Of a stretch of DNA of 64,000 bases, positions 51,669 to 61,025 are shown piece by piece. The notes beneath the pieces are model-generated. The model saw only the letters and a program-made list of their open reading frames with translations, was not told the DNA's origin and did no database searches. Location of the stretch: positions 682,001 through 746,000 of the forward strand of contig NZ_CP027226.1 in assembly GCF_002998295.1 (NCBI RefSeq), in the 5' to 3' direction. How positions within the stretch are numbered: position 1 is the stretch's first letter; each line of letters starts with the position of its first letter. The stretch is from Fastidiosipila sanguinis (GTDB taxonomy: Bacteria; Bacillota; Clostridia; Saccharofermentanales; Fastidiosipilaceae). Position numbers and translations under genes: made by a program.

Positions 51669-54158
51669 TCATCCTCCCTTAGCACTAATAATTATTTTAT
51701 CATAATTAATTGGTAAGTATTTGCTTTCGCATAATTTCCTTGCGTCCTTATTCCAATCTTTTGGCATAAAAATAGTTCCCATAGTATCAGTTCTATATAC
51801 TTCAGTTGAGTATTTTTTTAATCTATCAATAACTTCAGGAGTTGGATGTCCATATTTATTGTTTATACCTGCACTTAAAACTGCTTTGCTTGGATTTAAT
51901 TTCTTTATAAACTCTTCTGAGCTACCATATTTAGAACCATGGTGAGAAACATGTAATAATTCAACGCTATGCAAAACATTGCGCTTTATTAATTCATCTT
52001 CTACTTCAAAATCTATATCTCCTGTCCAGAAAACTGTCTTACTATTCAAATAAGTATAAAAACATAAACTATCTTTATTTCTCTCATTATGATTTTTACT
52101 AGGCCCCACAAAATATATGAATAAATCTTTAATCCTATATTTATCATCCGCATTAACAAAACTAGTTTTCGTATTAAAAGAATTTTCTTTAATAAATTTT
52201 TGTAATACTTGAACATCTTTATCATCTTTAATTACTGCACTTAGTATTATATTTTTAACATCATAGTTTTCTAAAAGCTTATATATTCCTCCTGAATGAT
52301 CAGAATCGAAATGGGTTATTATCACATAATCTATAGACCTTATTTCTATGTAGTTTAATAATAAGTTTAAGTTATTAAATTTATTTTCTTTTCCCGTGTC
52401 AATTAAAATATTTTTCCCTGAAGTTCTAATAACGCTTGCATCTCCCTGCCCTACATCTACGAAGTATATCCCGCTTTTTCTATAGTCAATAAATGCATTA
52501 AACAATAAAATAATCACTAAAATTACTACATAAATGTATTTGTTTATTAAATTGTGGTAAAAAGCACTTTCTCTAGATATTAATACTTTTCTAACTATAT
52601 TAAATCCCAAACTAAAACCCAAAAATAAAATTAGAGTAGAACTTAAATTCATAGTAATTTCCCACTTCAATATGTAGTTAAATAAAAGCAGTAAACTCTC
52701 AAAGCAAAACTTTAAAACAAAGCCTATAACTGTAGCTGGTATATATAAATAGATTAAACTCAAAAATAAACATGACCAAATTAAAATAAGCTCAAATATA
52801 GGCAGGAAAAACACATTAGAAAAAATTTTAATAAATGATATTTTATAACCCGGTTTCCATAATAAGATCAGCAGAAACATTTGAATATAGATATAAAATA
52901 ATATGTATTCTAGGAATTTCATAGCTAATTTTCTCAAATTATTTTCATCTTTTTCTTTAGTAGATTTTTTTATAAATTTTAAAAACGGATCAAAAGTATA
53001 TACAGCTAAACATGCCATAAATGAAAGTTTTAGTCCTAAATTCAGTAATGAGAATGGATTAAAAATTGCCATCAATATTATTGAAAAACACAAAAAATTT
53101 ATTGGATTTATTTTATTATTCTTATTTTTATTTACTAGTTCTAAGATTTTCATAATTATTGCTCTAGTAATAGAAGTATCACCTAATGAGATAAACAAAT
53201 AAAAAAGTAGTATTAACATATTAATTCTTGATCTTGCTTTGTAGTTTTTTATAAACTTAGAGTTAATACTTTTCCCAGAATTAAGTATTATTGCAACATT
53301 AGAACCTGAAGCAACTAAAACATGACTTAAACCTAAATTACTAAATATATTTTTATTTTCTTTGGTGAGAAATGCAGAATCTCCATACAAGATGGCAGCA
53401 TTTAACCCACCAGCTTCAATTCCAGAGTACTCAGCCAATCTATTTGTAATAAAATAACGTATTTTATAGACATATCTTAATAAAAAATACTTTCCTTGCT
53501 TATACTCTAAAACTTCCCAGTTAAGGAGAGGGTTTATTTCCAGACTGTAATAAGTTCCTGATTGAGCTAACCATCTAGATTCATCAAAAGCACCTGGTAC
53601 AGTTTCAAAATTAATAAAATTAGCTTTGGCAAAAACTTTTAGAACTGTCCCTGCTTCTATATCTCTGATTGTATTAAGCTTAAAATATATATTTAATCCT
53701 CTATACTTCCCTGAAACAATAGTACCAAAACCTTTAATCCTATTATTTATTAAATCCAGTTCATATCTATCAACTAAAATTTCATATTGAAAGTAATCCT
53801 TAAATAAATGAACATCATCATTTAAACCTCTTAAAAGTTTAAATTGAGTCTGTTTAGAAAAAATAATATAAATGAAAACAAAACTATACAGAGCAAAAAT
53901 TATAATCCTGAATCTTAAGCTACTATCTTTATTTAAATAAAAGGAAATTAAATAAATCAATCCTATATAAAAGAAATTTATATAATTATTCTGAAGACTT
54001 AACTCTGCAATAAACATTAAATTAAAGACAATAAATAAAGATGGAAATTTAGAATTCAATTCAAATACAAAATTAATTACTTTCTTACAGATAAAATTTA
54101 AAACAGATATGAATCTAAAAAAAGTTATGTACTTTAAGTAAAAGTAATCAGAATCCAT
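51669..54158 (-). CDS. comEC: ComEC/Rec2 DNA-uptake channel
   Basis: 829 residues. ComEC forms the membrane channel that carries single-stranded DNA into competent cells. The N-terminal third has three membrane helices and an OB-like domain (residues about 125-220), then the Competence domain with many helices (ILYGDSAFLTKENKNIFSNLGLSHVLVASGSNVAII; GDTSITRAIIM; LLNLGLKLSFMACLAVY). The C-terminal metallo-beta-lactamase domain (about 560-800) has FVDVGQGDASVI, THFDSDHSGGIYK, SHHGSKYGSS and SAGINNKYGHPTPEVI, so the nuclease site appears intact. holA follows at once. dprA and comM are also in the window. Confidence 0.95.
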   Translation of the reverse strand: MDSDYFYLKYITFFRFISVLNFICKKVINFVFELNSKFPSLFIVFNLMFIAELSLQNNYINFFYIGLIYLISFYLNKDSSLRFRIIIFALYSFVFIYIIFSKQTQFKLLRGLNDDVHLFKDYFQYEILVDRYELDLINNRIKGFGTIVSGKYRGLNIYFKLNTIRDIEAGTVLKVFAKANFINFETVPGAFDESRWLAQSGTYYSLEINPLLNWEVLEYKQGKYFLLRYVYKIRYFITNRLAEYSGIEAGGLNAAILYGDSAFLTKENKNIFSNLGLSHVLVASGSNVAIILNSGKSINSKFIKNYKARSRINMLILLFYLFISLGDTSITRAIIMKILELVNKNKNNKINPINFLCFSIILMAIFNPFSLLNLGLKLSFMACLAVYTFDPFLKFIKKSTKEKDENNLRKLAMKFLEYILFYIYIQMFLLILLWKPGYKISFIKIFSNVFFLPIFELILIWSCLFLSLIYLYIPATVIGFVLKFCFESLLLLFNYILKWEITMNLSSTLILFLGFSLGFNIVRKVLISRESAFYHNLINKYIYVVILVIILLFNAFIDYRKSGIYFVDVGQGDASVIRTSGKNILIDTGKENKFNNLNLLLNYIEIRSIDYVIITHFDSDHSGGIYKLLENYDVKNIILSAVIKDDKDVQVLQKFIKENSFNTKTSFVNADDKYRIKDLFIYFVGPSKNHNERNKDSLCFYTYLNSKTVFWTGDIDFEVEDELIKRNVLHSVELLHVSHHGSKYGSSEEFIKKLNPSKAVLSAGINNKYGHPTPEVIDRLKKYSTEVYRTDTMGTIFMPKDWNKDARKLCESKYLPINYDKIIISAKGG

Positions 54159-54199
54159 AAATTACCACCATTCCTTGTACTAATAAAAAGCATCAATTT

Positions 54200-54227
54200 A
54201 ATAACAAGAAAGTCATTTTTTACTTTC
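54200..54227 (-). terminator. possible terminator after engB
   Basis: Six-bp stem GAAAGT/ACTTTC (54208-54213 with 54222-54227), eight-base A-rich loop, then TTGTTATT on the minus strand. Confidence 0.4.
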
Positions 54228-54283
54228 AATAATGATAATTTATCAAGTCTTTGATTTTTAATTATTTACAAATCTACTCAAAT

Positions 54284-54883
54284 CTACTCAAAATCCGACA
54301 AATAATCGCCTATAAAGTCCTTAAGATCTTGTAGACCTGCCTTTTTTGTATTAGATATTGTAAAGAGAGCTCCTTCTTCACCTATATACGATAATTTTCT
54401 AAACATTTTCTCTTGTTGAAATATTTGATTCTTACTTAATTTATCAGCTTTGGTTAGAACAACCACATATGGCTGTTCAATTTCATTTAAGAACTCAAAC
54501 ATCATTTCATCTTGTTTGCTCGGCTTATGACGAATATCTAGCAAGAACAAAACTAAAGCAAATCTTTTTTCGCTTTGAAGGTAGTTATCAGTTAGAGCAT
54601 TAAATGTACCAACTGTTGATTTATCAGCTTTTGCATATCCATAACCTGGTAAATCAGTAAGAATAAACTTCCCGTCAACATCAAAATACAAAATTAATCT
54701 AGTTTTCCCTGGACTGGCACTTACTCTAGCCAAACTTTTGCTATTAGTTAGTGCATTAATAAGGCTTGACTTACCAACATTAGATCTTCCAGCCAAAACA
54801 ATTTCTTCTTTATCGAACTCCGGAACATCTTTAATTTTACCTACTGTTTTAATATGTTTTGTATTTTGAAAGTTAATTTTCAT
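54284..54883 (-). CDS. engB: ribosome biogenesis GTPase YsxC (EngB)
   Basis: 199 residues. EngB is an essential GTPase of 50S subunit assembly. G1 is LAGRSNVGKSSLINALTNSK, G2 SPGKTRLILYF, G3 LTDLPGYGYAKADK, G4 VVLTKADKL and G5 FTISNTKKAGLQ. The longer frame from 54892 begins with GTG, IY, then the ATG at 54883; AGGTGA is correctly placed for the latter (MKINFQNTKHIKTVG). It stands alone, divergent from the PRPP synthetase pair and upstream of comEC. Confidence 0.97.
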   Translation of the reverse strand: MKINFQNTKHIKTVGKIKDVPEFDKEEIVLAGRSNVGKSSLINALTNSKSLARVSASPGKTRLILYFDVDGKFILTDLPGYGYAKADKSTVGTFNALTDNYLQSEKRFALVLFLLDIRHKPSKQDEMMFEFLNEIEQPYVVVLTKADKLSKNQIFQQEKMFRKLSYIGEEGALFTISNTKKAGLQDLKDFIGDYLSDFE

Positions 54884-54985
54884 ATATATCACCTATTTTT
54901 CTTCTGCAATCGCTTTAGTCTTTTATCAAACATAAATTGCTCATTTAACTTTTGTATTATTATAAAGCAAAAAAATTAATTAATC

Positions 54986-55014
54986 TTTAATGCTTCTAGT
55001 CTTTAGGTTATAAT
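54986..55014 (+). promoter_or_regulatory. promoter of the PRPP synthetase pair
   Basis: -10 TATAAT (55009-55014) with a 17-bp spacer and a weak -35 TTTAAT (54986-54991). The transcript would start near 55021, so the first ATG there cannot be the start of translation. Confidence 0.55.
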
Positions 55015-55044
55015 AATCACATGATTTTTAGATGGAGGCAGTAT

Positions 55045-56262
55045 ATGCAAAATTCAAGCTCAGAGCCAAGTTACTCAAGCTACTCTAGTTATCAGCATGA
55101 AGGCGATAACACGATGGGAGCTATTGGTCCACTAGGTATAGTAGAAACTGAAGGAGCAAAATCTTTTACTAATCTGGTAAATCAGCATCTTATAAAAAGA
55201 CGTAAGTCTTATTCTCATCAATTAGAAACTACTAGTCCTGGTTTTCTAAGAGATGATTATCGAATAGATGCTCACGTATCTAGACTTCCTACTGGAGAAG
55301 GAATTGCTAGATTTAATGATACAGTTCGTGGTCACGATATTTTTATTTTCATGGATGCCATGAACTATTCCGTAGGATATAACTTTTACGGGAATTTCAA
55401 ACCTATTACCCCTGATGAACACTATCAAGATTTAAAGAGAATGATATTAGCTACTAGTGGAAAAGCTAGACGTATTAATGTTATCATGCCTTTCTTATAT
55501 GAAGGTCGTCAGCATAGACGTAGTTCACGTGAATCTCTTGATTGTGCTTATATGCTTGAAGAGCTCGAAAGATTGGGAGTTACTAATGTCATAACTTTCG
55601 ACGCTCATGATCCTAGAGTTTCAAACGCAACACCTATCTCAGGTTTTGAAAATATTCCTATTCATCTTCAACTTATTCAAGCAATTTATGAAAATGTAGA
55701 AGATATTGATCTTCGAGGTAATGATATAGTATTCATCGCTCCTGACGAAGGGGCAATTGATAGAGTTATGTATTTCTCTAACCTTTTCCATGCACCTTTA
55801 GGAACTTTTTACAAACTAAGAGATTATACTAAAGTAATAGATGGTAAAAATCCTATTTTAGCCCATGATTATCTTGGTGATGATGTATCTGGTAAAGATG
55901 TCATTATTATTGATGATATGATCTCAAGTGGTGGTTCTATGTTGGACGTCGCAAAACAAATGAAACAACGTGGAGCAAGACGTGTTCTCTGCTGTGCTAC
56001 ATTTGGTCTATTTACTTCTGGTTTAGAAGATTTTGATAATGCTTATGATGAAGGTTACATAGATTTTGTATTTGGAAGCAACTTAATTTATCGCACTGAA
56101 GAACTTTTACAACGCCCTTGGTGGGTTGACGTAGATTGTTCTAAGTTTGTAGCTTTAATTATCGATGCTTTAAATCATGATGCTTCTATGTCTAACCTCA
56201 TTGATCCAACAGATAAAATTAAAGAATACCTAGATGAATTAGAAACTGAGGAGGCTAAATAA
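55045..56262 (+). CDS. prs: ribose-phosphate pyrophosphokinase, clostridial long type, copy 1
   Basis: 405 residues. It makes PRPP from ribose-5-phosphate and ATP for purine, pyrimidine, His and Trp synthesis. After a Ser/Tyr-rich N-terminus of about 25 residues come the PRPP-synthetase halves: FNDTVRGHDIFIFMDAMNYS, MILATSGKARRINVIMPFLYEGRQHRRSSRESLDCA, NVITFDAHDPRV, APDEGAIDRVMYFS, GTFYKLRDYTKVIDGKNP (the catalytic flexible loop) and the PRPP-binding VIIIDDMISSGGSM. This is the long Clostridia type, not the 315-residue Bacillus form. Start 55045 is set by GGAGG six bases upstream. The second copy overlaps its stop by one base. Confidence 0.93.
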   Translation: MQNSSSEPSYSSYSSYQHEGDNTMGAIGPLGIVETEGAKSFTNLVNQHLIKRRKSYSHQLETTSPGFLRDDYRIDAHVSRLPTGEGIARFNDTVRGHDIFIFMDAMNYSVGYNFYGNFKPITPDEHYQDLKRMILATSGKARRINVIMPFLYEGRQHRRSSRESLDCAYMLEELERLGVTNVITFDAHDPRVSNATPISGFENIPIHLQLIQAIYENVEDIDLRGNDIVFIAPDEGAIDRVMYFSNLFHAPLGTFYKLRDYTKVIDGKNPILAHDYLGDDVSGKDVIIIDDMISSGGSMLDVAKQMKQRGARRVLCCATFGLFTSGLEDFDNAYDEGYIDFVFGSNLIYRTEELLQRPWWVDVDCSKFVALIIDALNHDASMSNLIDPTDKIKEYLDELETEEAK

Positions 56263-57503
56263 TGAATACTGATTTTTTACTAAACAATTCAAATTACAAT
56301 CTTTATGATGCAAGTTCTACTCAGCAAATGGAAACAAATGGCCCTGTTGGTTTAATAGCGCTTCCTGGAACTGAGGACTTCGTAAATAAAGTTAATAATC
56401 ATTTGTATAATATACGAATAAAAAAGGTTCAACAACGACCACAACTACTTGCAGATGAAATTGGTTTCATGCGAAATACATATGTAATTTCTAGTACAAT
56501 TTCTCGCTTCTCCTCTGGTGAAGCCAAAGGTACACTAAATGATACCGTTCGTGGTCATGATCTTTATATTTTCTGTGATATTACTAATCACAATGCAAGT
56601 TATGAAATGTTTGGTATGACTGTACCTATGTCACCTGACGAGCATTTTCAAAACTTAAAACGTATTATTCTAGCTGCAAATAATAAAGCAAGAAAGATTA
56701 GCGTAGTAATGCCGTATCTTTATCAAGGTTTACAAGATGCTAGACATTCACGTGAATCCCTTGATTGTGCAAACATGCTCAAAGAACTTAACAACTTAGG
56801 CGTACAAGTTATTATGACTTATGATCCGCATGAGCCTCGTGTTGAAAATGCAATTCCTCTATTTGGAATTGAAAATGTACCAACTGCTTATAACTTAATT
56901 CGTGCTTTAATCACTGACTACCCTAGTGTTGATTTTGCTGATCCTGAGCAAGCTGTAATAATCAGTCCAGATGAGCGTGGAATGAAGAGAGCTACTTATT
57001 ATGCTTCTGTTCTAGGCTTACAAGTCGGTACTTTCTTTAGACAAAAAGTTTATAAACATGATAAAAATTCTGATCCTGAAACTACTTATAAATATCTTGG
57101 TAAAGATTTAGCAGGAAAAACAGCTATTATTATTGATGATATTATTTTTTCAGGGTCAACAGTTACAAGAACTGCAAAAGCTTTAAAAGAAGAATTTGGT
57201 GCAAGTAACGTAATTATGTTATGTACATATCCACTCATGACCCAGGGTACTTCTCTAATTGATAAAGCTTACGAAGATGGTTACATAAGTAAAATTTATG
57301 GAACCAATTTAACAGACCATACTGAAGATTTATTAAATTCACCATGGTATAGAGATGTTGATCTATCAAGTATGACATCTCAACTAATTGATGCTTTGAA
57401 TCATCAAGCTTCAATTTCAGGTGTGCTTGATCAATCATCACAAATTACTGAACTATTACAGAAAAACAAAGAAATGCAGTCATTTAATATATTTGGTAAT
57501 TAA
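56262..57503 (+). CDS. ribose-phosphate pyrophosphokinase paralogue, copy 2
   Basis: 413 residues, clearly homologous to copy 1 along its whole length (LNDTVRGHDLYIFCDITNHN, MSPDEHFQNLKRIILAANNKARKISVVMPYLYQG, IMTYDPHEPRV, ISPDERGMKRATYYASVLG). Two active-site regions differ: the flexible loop reads GTFFRQKVYKHDKNSDPETT where copy 1 has FYKLRDYTKV, and the PRPP loop reads IIIDDIIFSGSTV where copy 1 has IIIDDMISSGGSM. The start overlaps the stop of copy 1 (TAATG), so they are made together. It may be a second enzyme or a regulatory partner, as animal PRPS-associated proteins are. It ends before a strong terminator. Confidence 0.88.
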   Translation: MNTDFLLNNSNYNLYDASSTQQMETNGPVGLIALPGTEDFVNKVNNHLYNIRIKKVQQRPQLLADEIGFMRNTYVISSTISRFSSGEAKGTLNDTVRGHDLYIFCDITNHNASYEMFGMTVPMSPDEHFQNLKRIILAANNKARKISVVMPYLYQGLQDARHSRESLDCANMLKELNNLGVQVIMTYDPHEPRVENAIPLFGIENVPTAYNLIRALITDYPSVDFADPEQAVIISPDERGMKRATYYASVLGLQVGTFFRQKVYKHDKNSDPETTYKYLGKDLAGKTAIIIDDIIFSGSTVTRTAKALKEEFGASNVIMLCTYPLMTQGTSLIDKAYEDGYISKIYGTNLTDHTEDLLNSPWYRDVDLSSMTSQLIDALNHQASISGVLDQSSQITELLQKNKEMQSFNIFGN

Positions 57504-57532
57504 AATCCATTATACTTTAGTAAATCATTAAT

Positions 57533-57580
57533 AAAGCTCCGTTTTTGAGAAAGTTTCAAAAATCGGAGCTTTGTTTTATT
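57533..57580 (+). terminator. intrinsic terminator after the PRPP synthetase pair
   Basis: A nine-bp stem AAAGCTCCG/CGGAGCTTT (57533-57541 with 57564-57572), extended by TTTTTGA/TCAAAAA, followed by TGTTTTATT. The minus-strand tail is poorer, but it could also serve the converging gene at 57584. Confidence 0.88.
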
Positions 57581-57583
57581 AGA

Positions 57584-58210
57584 CTAACTTAGTATTAATT
57601 TTGCTAGGAAATAACCAATAATTATAAAAATCAAAAAGAATATCAACCAAGAAATAAATCGGAATAGTCTATACATATTTTTTCTAGGTTTTCTTTCTCT
57701 TGAATTACTCTCTTGTGATGAGTATCCATAATACTCTACAATTTCATCATCATCAGCATATCTTGAATCATAATAAGCTTGCTTTCTCAGATGCTCTGCT
57801 CTTCTAGCAGCTTGTTCATTTTTGCTATTCTTCTTAGCTTGCGGAGAATTGCTATTTACATCTTTTGTAAAAGTATTATCAGTCCTATTAGAATAATTAG
57901 ATACTGATTGATTATAAGAATTATTACTGTGACCTTCATCTAATCTTTTTGTTGAAACGTTGCTACTTTGAACAGGTTTTCTATAAACTTGATGAGAATT
58001 ATTTTTCATATTATCAGCTGATGAAATAGGTTTAGCCTTTCGTTTTAAGGCTTGCTCTCTTGCTTTGTGATAATATTCCAACTGTTCTCTAGTTAAAGGT
58101 TGTGGGGGTCTTTTCTGAACTTTTTCATTAAATTCTATAAACTTTCCATTATCTAAGTTTTCTTCAACCCTATCAAAATTTAAGTTTTTATTTTCATTTG
58201 ATTTTTTCAT
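57584..58210 (-). CDS. disordered, C-terminally anchored membrane protein of unknown function
   Basis: 208 residues. The first 175 are polar and probably disordered, rich in Asn, Ser, Lys and Arg, with RPPQPLTREQLEYYHKAREQALKRKAKP near residue 33-60 and an acidic tyrosine patch (DSRYADDDEIVEYYGY). One membrane helix at about 183-204 (LFRFISWLIFFLIFIIIGYFLAKLIL) is preceded by basic residues (RERKPRKNMY), so the long N-terminus should be cytoplasmic. It follows the LCP gene by 42 bases on the same strand. The context suggests a link to envelope assembly or division, but I recognise no family. Confidence 0.7.
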   Translation of the reverse strand: MKKSNENKNLNFDRVEENLDNGKFIEFNEKVQKRPPQPLTREQLEYYHKAREQALKRKAKPISSADNMKNNSHQVYRKPVQSSNVSTKRLDEGHSNNSYNQSVSNYSNRTDNTFTKDVNSNSPQAKKNSKNEQAARRAEHLRKQAYYDSRYADDDEIVEYYGYSSQESNSRERKPRKNMYRLFRFISWLIFFLIFIIIGYFLAKLILS

Positions 58211-58252
58211 TTTTTTCTCCGTTAAAAATAATTATCTCTATATAAGATAGGC

Positions 58253-59305
58253 CTACTCTCCCCAAATAAATCTGTGTAAATCTGGAATTTGTAATTCAGG
58301 ATACATAATCATATTCCAGTTATCATAATTAGTTTCATACATTCCTTCTTGTGGAACATTATATTTTTCAATGTTATTTGCGAACATTATAGCTTTAGTC
58401 CCGCTTGATAATAGGCTCATTTTATCTATATTACTTGATAAATCATCTATTATACTTAGGGCAAAAGATCCTTGTTCTAAAAAATTCTTCTTAGAGAACT
58501 CTACAATCATTGATTCTGCTAAAATTCTTTGTCTATTGGTCCTTCCAAAATCCGAGTCTATTGATCTGACTCTCCCCCAAGCCAAAGCTTGAATACCATT
58601 TAATTTTTGTGTTCCAGCAGTCTTTAATGCATAATCCTCATAATTAAAATCAAAAACACCTGTCATTCCTTGCATAACTTGATTTGTTGCAGGAAGTTCT
58701 TCTTCAGATATAGTTAATGTTACACCATCTAAATCATCTATAAAACTTTTTGCGCTCCAGAAATCAAACATAACAAATTCCTGAATATCTAAGTCTAAAT
58801 TATAATTAAGAGTATTAATGAGCATCCCAACTCCTCCATAAGCGTAAGAAGCATTTACCTTGGTTCTTGCACCATAGCCATCGTTTAAACTCATTTCTGT
58901 GTCTCTTAAAACACTTGTTAATTTTATAGATTGATCATTTTGATTAATAGTTAAAATCATAATGGTATCAGCTCTAGCTTCAATCTCTCCTCTGGAGTCA
59001 ATACCAAAAACTAAAATATTTTTAACATTTTCATCTTTTTGCTCTACATAATTGATCGGATAATCTGGATTTACGTATAGCTCAACATGTTTATAATCAC
59101 CATTTGAATTTCTAGCTATTTTTTTATACTTATCTAAATTTTCAACATTTTCTGAATTTGTATTTTCTCTAATACCTTTAAGGTCAAAAAACTTCAGTTG
59201 ATCTAAAGAATTCCACAAAAATAAACTTGCTCCTAAAACAAGTCCTAAAAGTGCTGTTATAAACCTAATTAAATAGTAAGAAAAACCTTTTCTTTTTTTA
59301 TGCAT
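58253..59305 (-). CDS. LytR-CpsA-Psr (LCP) family protein
   Basis: 350 residues. LCP enzymes attach teichoic acids or polysaccharides to peptidoglycan outside the membrane. A short basic N-terminus and one signal-anchor helix (about 9-30, YYLIRFITALLGLVLGASLFLW) are followed by the LCP domain: ILVFGIDSRGEIEARADTIMILTINQ, LTSVLRDTEMSL, KVNASYAYGGVGMLINTLNYNLDLDI and ALAWGRVRSIDSDFGRTNRQRILAESMI, including the conserved Arg and Asp residues that bind the lipid pyrophosphate. The GIDSR motif is usual. It is divergent from murC, with a start at 59305, and followed by the disordered membrane protein. Confidence 0.93.
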   Translation of the reverse strand: MHKKRKGFSYYLIRFITALLGLVLGASLFLWNSLDQLKFFDLKGIRENTNSENVENLDKYKKIARNSNGDYKHVELYVNPDYPINYVEQKDENVKNILVFGIDSRGEIEARADTIMILTINQNDQSIKLTSVLRDTEMSLNDGYGARTKVNASYAYGGVGMLINTLNYNLDLDIQEFVMFDFWSAKSFIDDLDGVTLTISEEELPATNQVMQGMTGVFDFNYEDYALKTAGTQKLNGIQALAWGRVRSIDSDFGRTNRQRILAESMIVEFSKKNFLEQGSFALSIIDDLSSNIDKMSLLSSGTKAIMFANNIEKYNVPQEGMYETNYDNWNMIMYPELQIPDLHRFIWGE

Positions 59306-59437
59306 TTTTTATCTCTCTGTTATATCGATATTTTTATACTTTATAATTTACAAACATTGTTTAACTATTTTACCACTTTAATGACAGTAAATACATTGAG
59401 TGATAAAATATTTACAGAAAATAAAGAGGTATTTAAC

Positions 59438-60922
59438 ATGAATAATATTACTACATATCAAAATCTAGACCTAAAGTCTGGGGACAAAATTCATTTTATT
59501 GGTATAGGCGGAATTAGCATGTCTGGTTTAGCTGAAATTGCTATGAGCTTAAACTTTGTAGTATCAGGTTCTGATACACGTAGCACTGAACATACTGAAC
59601 GTCTAGCTAAATCAGGAGCTAAGATCTTCTATTCACAACTAGCTGATAATATTACTCAAACTCAACCAGATCTCGTTGTATACTCTTCTGCTATTCCAGA
59701 GAACAACGAAGAATTGATAAGTGCTAATAATTTAGGTATTCAATCTGTTACACGTGCACAGTTTTTAGGTTGGCTAAACAGACGCTATGAAACAGTTATC
59801 AACATCTCAGGCACTCATGGTAAATCTACAACAACTTCCATGGCTGCACTTATAATGATGGAAGCAGGTCTAGATCCTACTGTTCATTTAGGTGCTGATT
59901 TTGAATATTTTGGTGGTAGAACAATTCGCATAGGTAATGAAAAATTATTTATTTCCGAAGCTGATGAGTACAAACGTTCTTTCTGGAACTTCTTTTCTAC
60001 CACTTCAATAATTCTAAATATTGATGCCGATCACTTAGATGTTTATAAAGATATTGATGACATTGTTGATTCTTTCGTTAGATTTGCTGGCAACTTAGCA
60101 CAAAACGGCATTTTGATTATTCCAGCAGACGGAAGCCACAAAGATGATTTCCTTAAAAAACTAAAAATACTACGAGATCAAGAGCAAACAGGCGACTTGA
60201 ATATTTACACTTTTGGTAAATATAATTCAGAATTATCCAAAAATGAACAAGCTGATTATTATTACGATGAACTAGAATATATAAATGGAATTCCACATTT
60301 TAAAGTATATAAAAACTCAGAATTCTATGGAGATTTCAAACTTAAAATACCTGGAGATCATAATGTAAGTAATGCTATTGCTGCAATTGCTGCATGTGAT
60401 CTAAATGGAGCTACTGCAGAAGCTGCTCAAAGAGCTTTAGAGAAGTTCCACGGTGCTGGTGGTAGATATGACATATTTGGTACTTTTGAAGGCGCTAAAG
60501 TTATCGCAGACTATGCCCACCACCCTACAGAATTACGAGCTACACTACAAGCTGCTAATTCTATGCCCCACAACAAAATTTGGCCAATATGTCAAGTATT
60601 GAACTATTCTCGAGCTAGAGATTATCATGAAGATTATCTAGATATTTTCAAGGGTTATGAAGACGTAGTATATTATAAAATTTATTCCACACGCGAGTGG
60701 GATGATCTTGGTGAAAGTGTCGAAAGGTTCGCTGAAGAGTTTAACTCTCGTTATGACAACAATGCAGTAGGCTTAAATACAGTAGATGAGTTAATTAATT
60801 TCTATCATGGTAAAGTTCAAGAAGGAGATCTTATCCTCTTCCTTGGTCCTGACGGAGTTAGAGATGCTGCAATTGATGTATGTAGATCTGAAAATGGTAT
60901 TTATTTTAAAGATCAGAAATAA
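59438..60922 (+). CDS. murC: UDP-N-acetylmuramate--L-alanine ligase
   Basis: 494 residues. MurC adds the first amino acid of the peptidoglycan stem peptide in the cytoplasm. The N-terminal nucleotide-sugar domain has IHFIGIGGISMSGLAEIAM, the central domain the ATP loop ISGTHGKSTTTSMAAL and EADEYKRSFW, and the C-terminal domain HHPTELRATLQAA and LGPDGVRD. The frame is open to 59300, but the upstream part reads as non-coding and the ATG at 59438 has AAAGAGG eight bases before it. It is a single plus-strand gene between divergent LCP and convergent ftsH. The protein is slightly longer than E. coli MurC. Confidence 0.96.
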   Translation: MNNITTYQNLDLKSGDKIHFIGIGGISMSGLAEIAMSLNFVVSGSDTRSTEHTERLAKSGAKIFYSQLADNITQTQPDLVVYSSAIPENNEELISANNLGIQSVTRAQFLGWLNRRYETVINISGTHGKSTTTSMAALIMMEAGLDPTVHLGADFEYFGGRTIRIGNEKLFISEADEYKRSFWNFFSTTSIILNIDADHLDVYKDIDDIVDSFVRFAGNLAQNGILIIPADGSHKDDFLKKLKILRDQEQTGDLNIYTFGKYNSELSKNEQADYYYDELEYINGIPHFKVYKNSEFYGDFKLKIPGDHNVSNAIAAIAACDLNGATAEAAQRALEKFHGAGGRYDIFGTFEGAKVIADYAHHPTELRATLQAANSMPHNKIWPICQVLNYSRARDYHEDYLDIFKGYEDVVYYKIYSTREWDDLGESVERFAEEFNSRYDNNAVGLNTVDELINFYHGKVQEGDLILFLGPDGVRDAAIDVCRSENGIYFKDQK

Positions 60923-60960
60923 AATCATCTTAAGTTTTATTTACAAATAAACTGAAATAG

Positions 60961-60993
60961 AAAGGTCTTAGTAAGATAACTACTAAGACCTTT
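60961..60993. terminator. bidirectional intrinsic terminator between murC and ftsH
   Basis: A perfect 13-bp stem AAAGGTCTTAGTA (60961-60973) with its complement (60981-60993) and a seven-base loop. Plus strand continues TTTAATTATTG then a T run; minus strand ends in CTTTCTATTTC. It can serve both converging genes. Confidence 0.88.
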
Positions 60994-61025
60994 AATTATT
61001 GTTTTTTTATATTAGATAAAATTAT

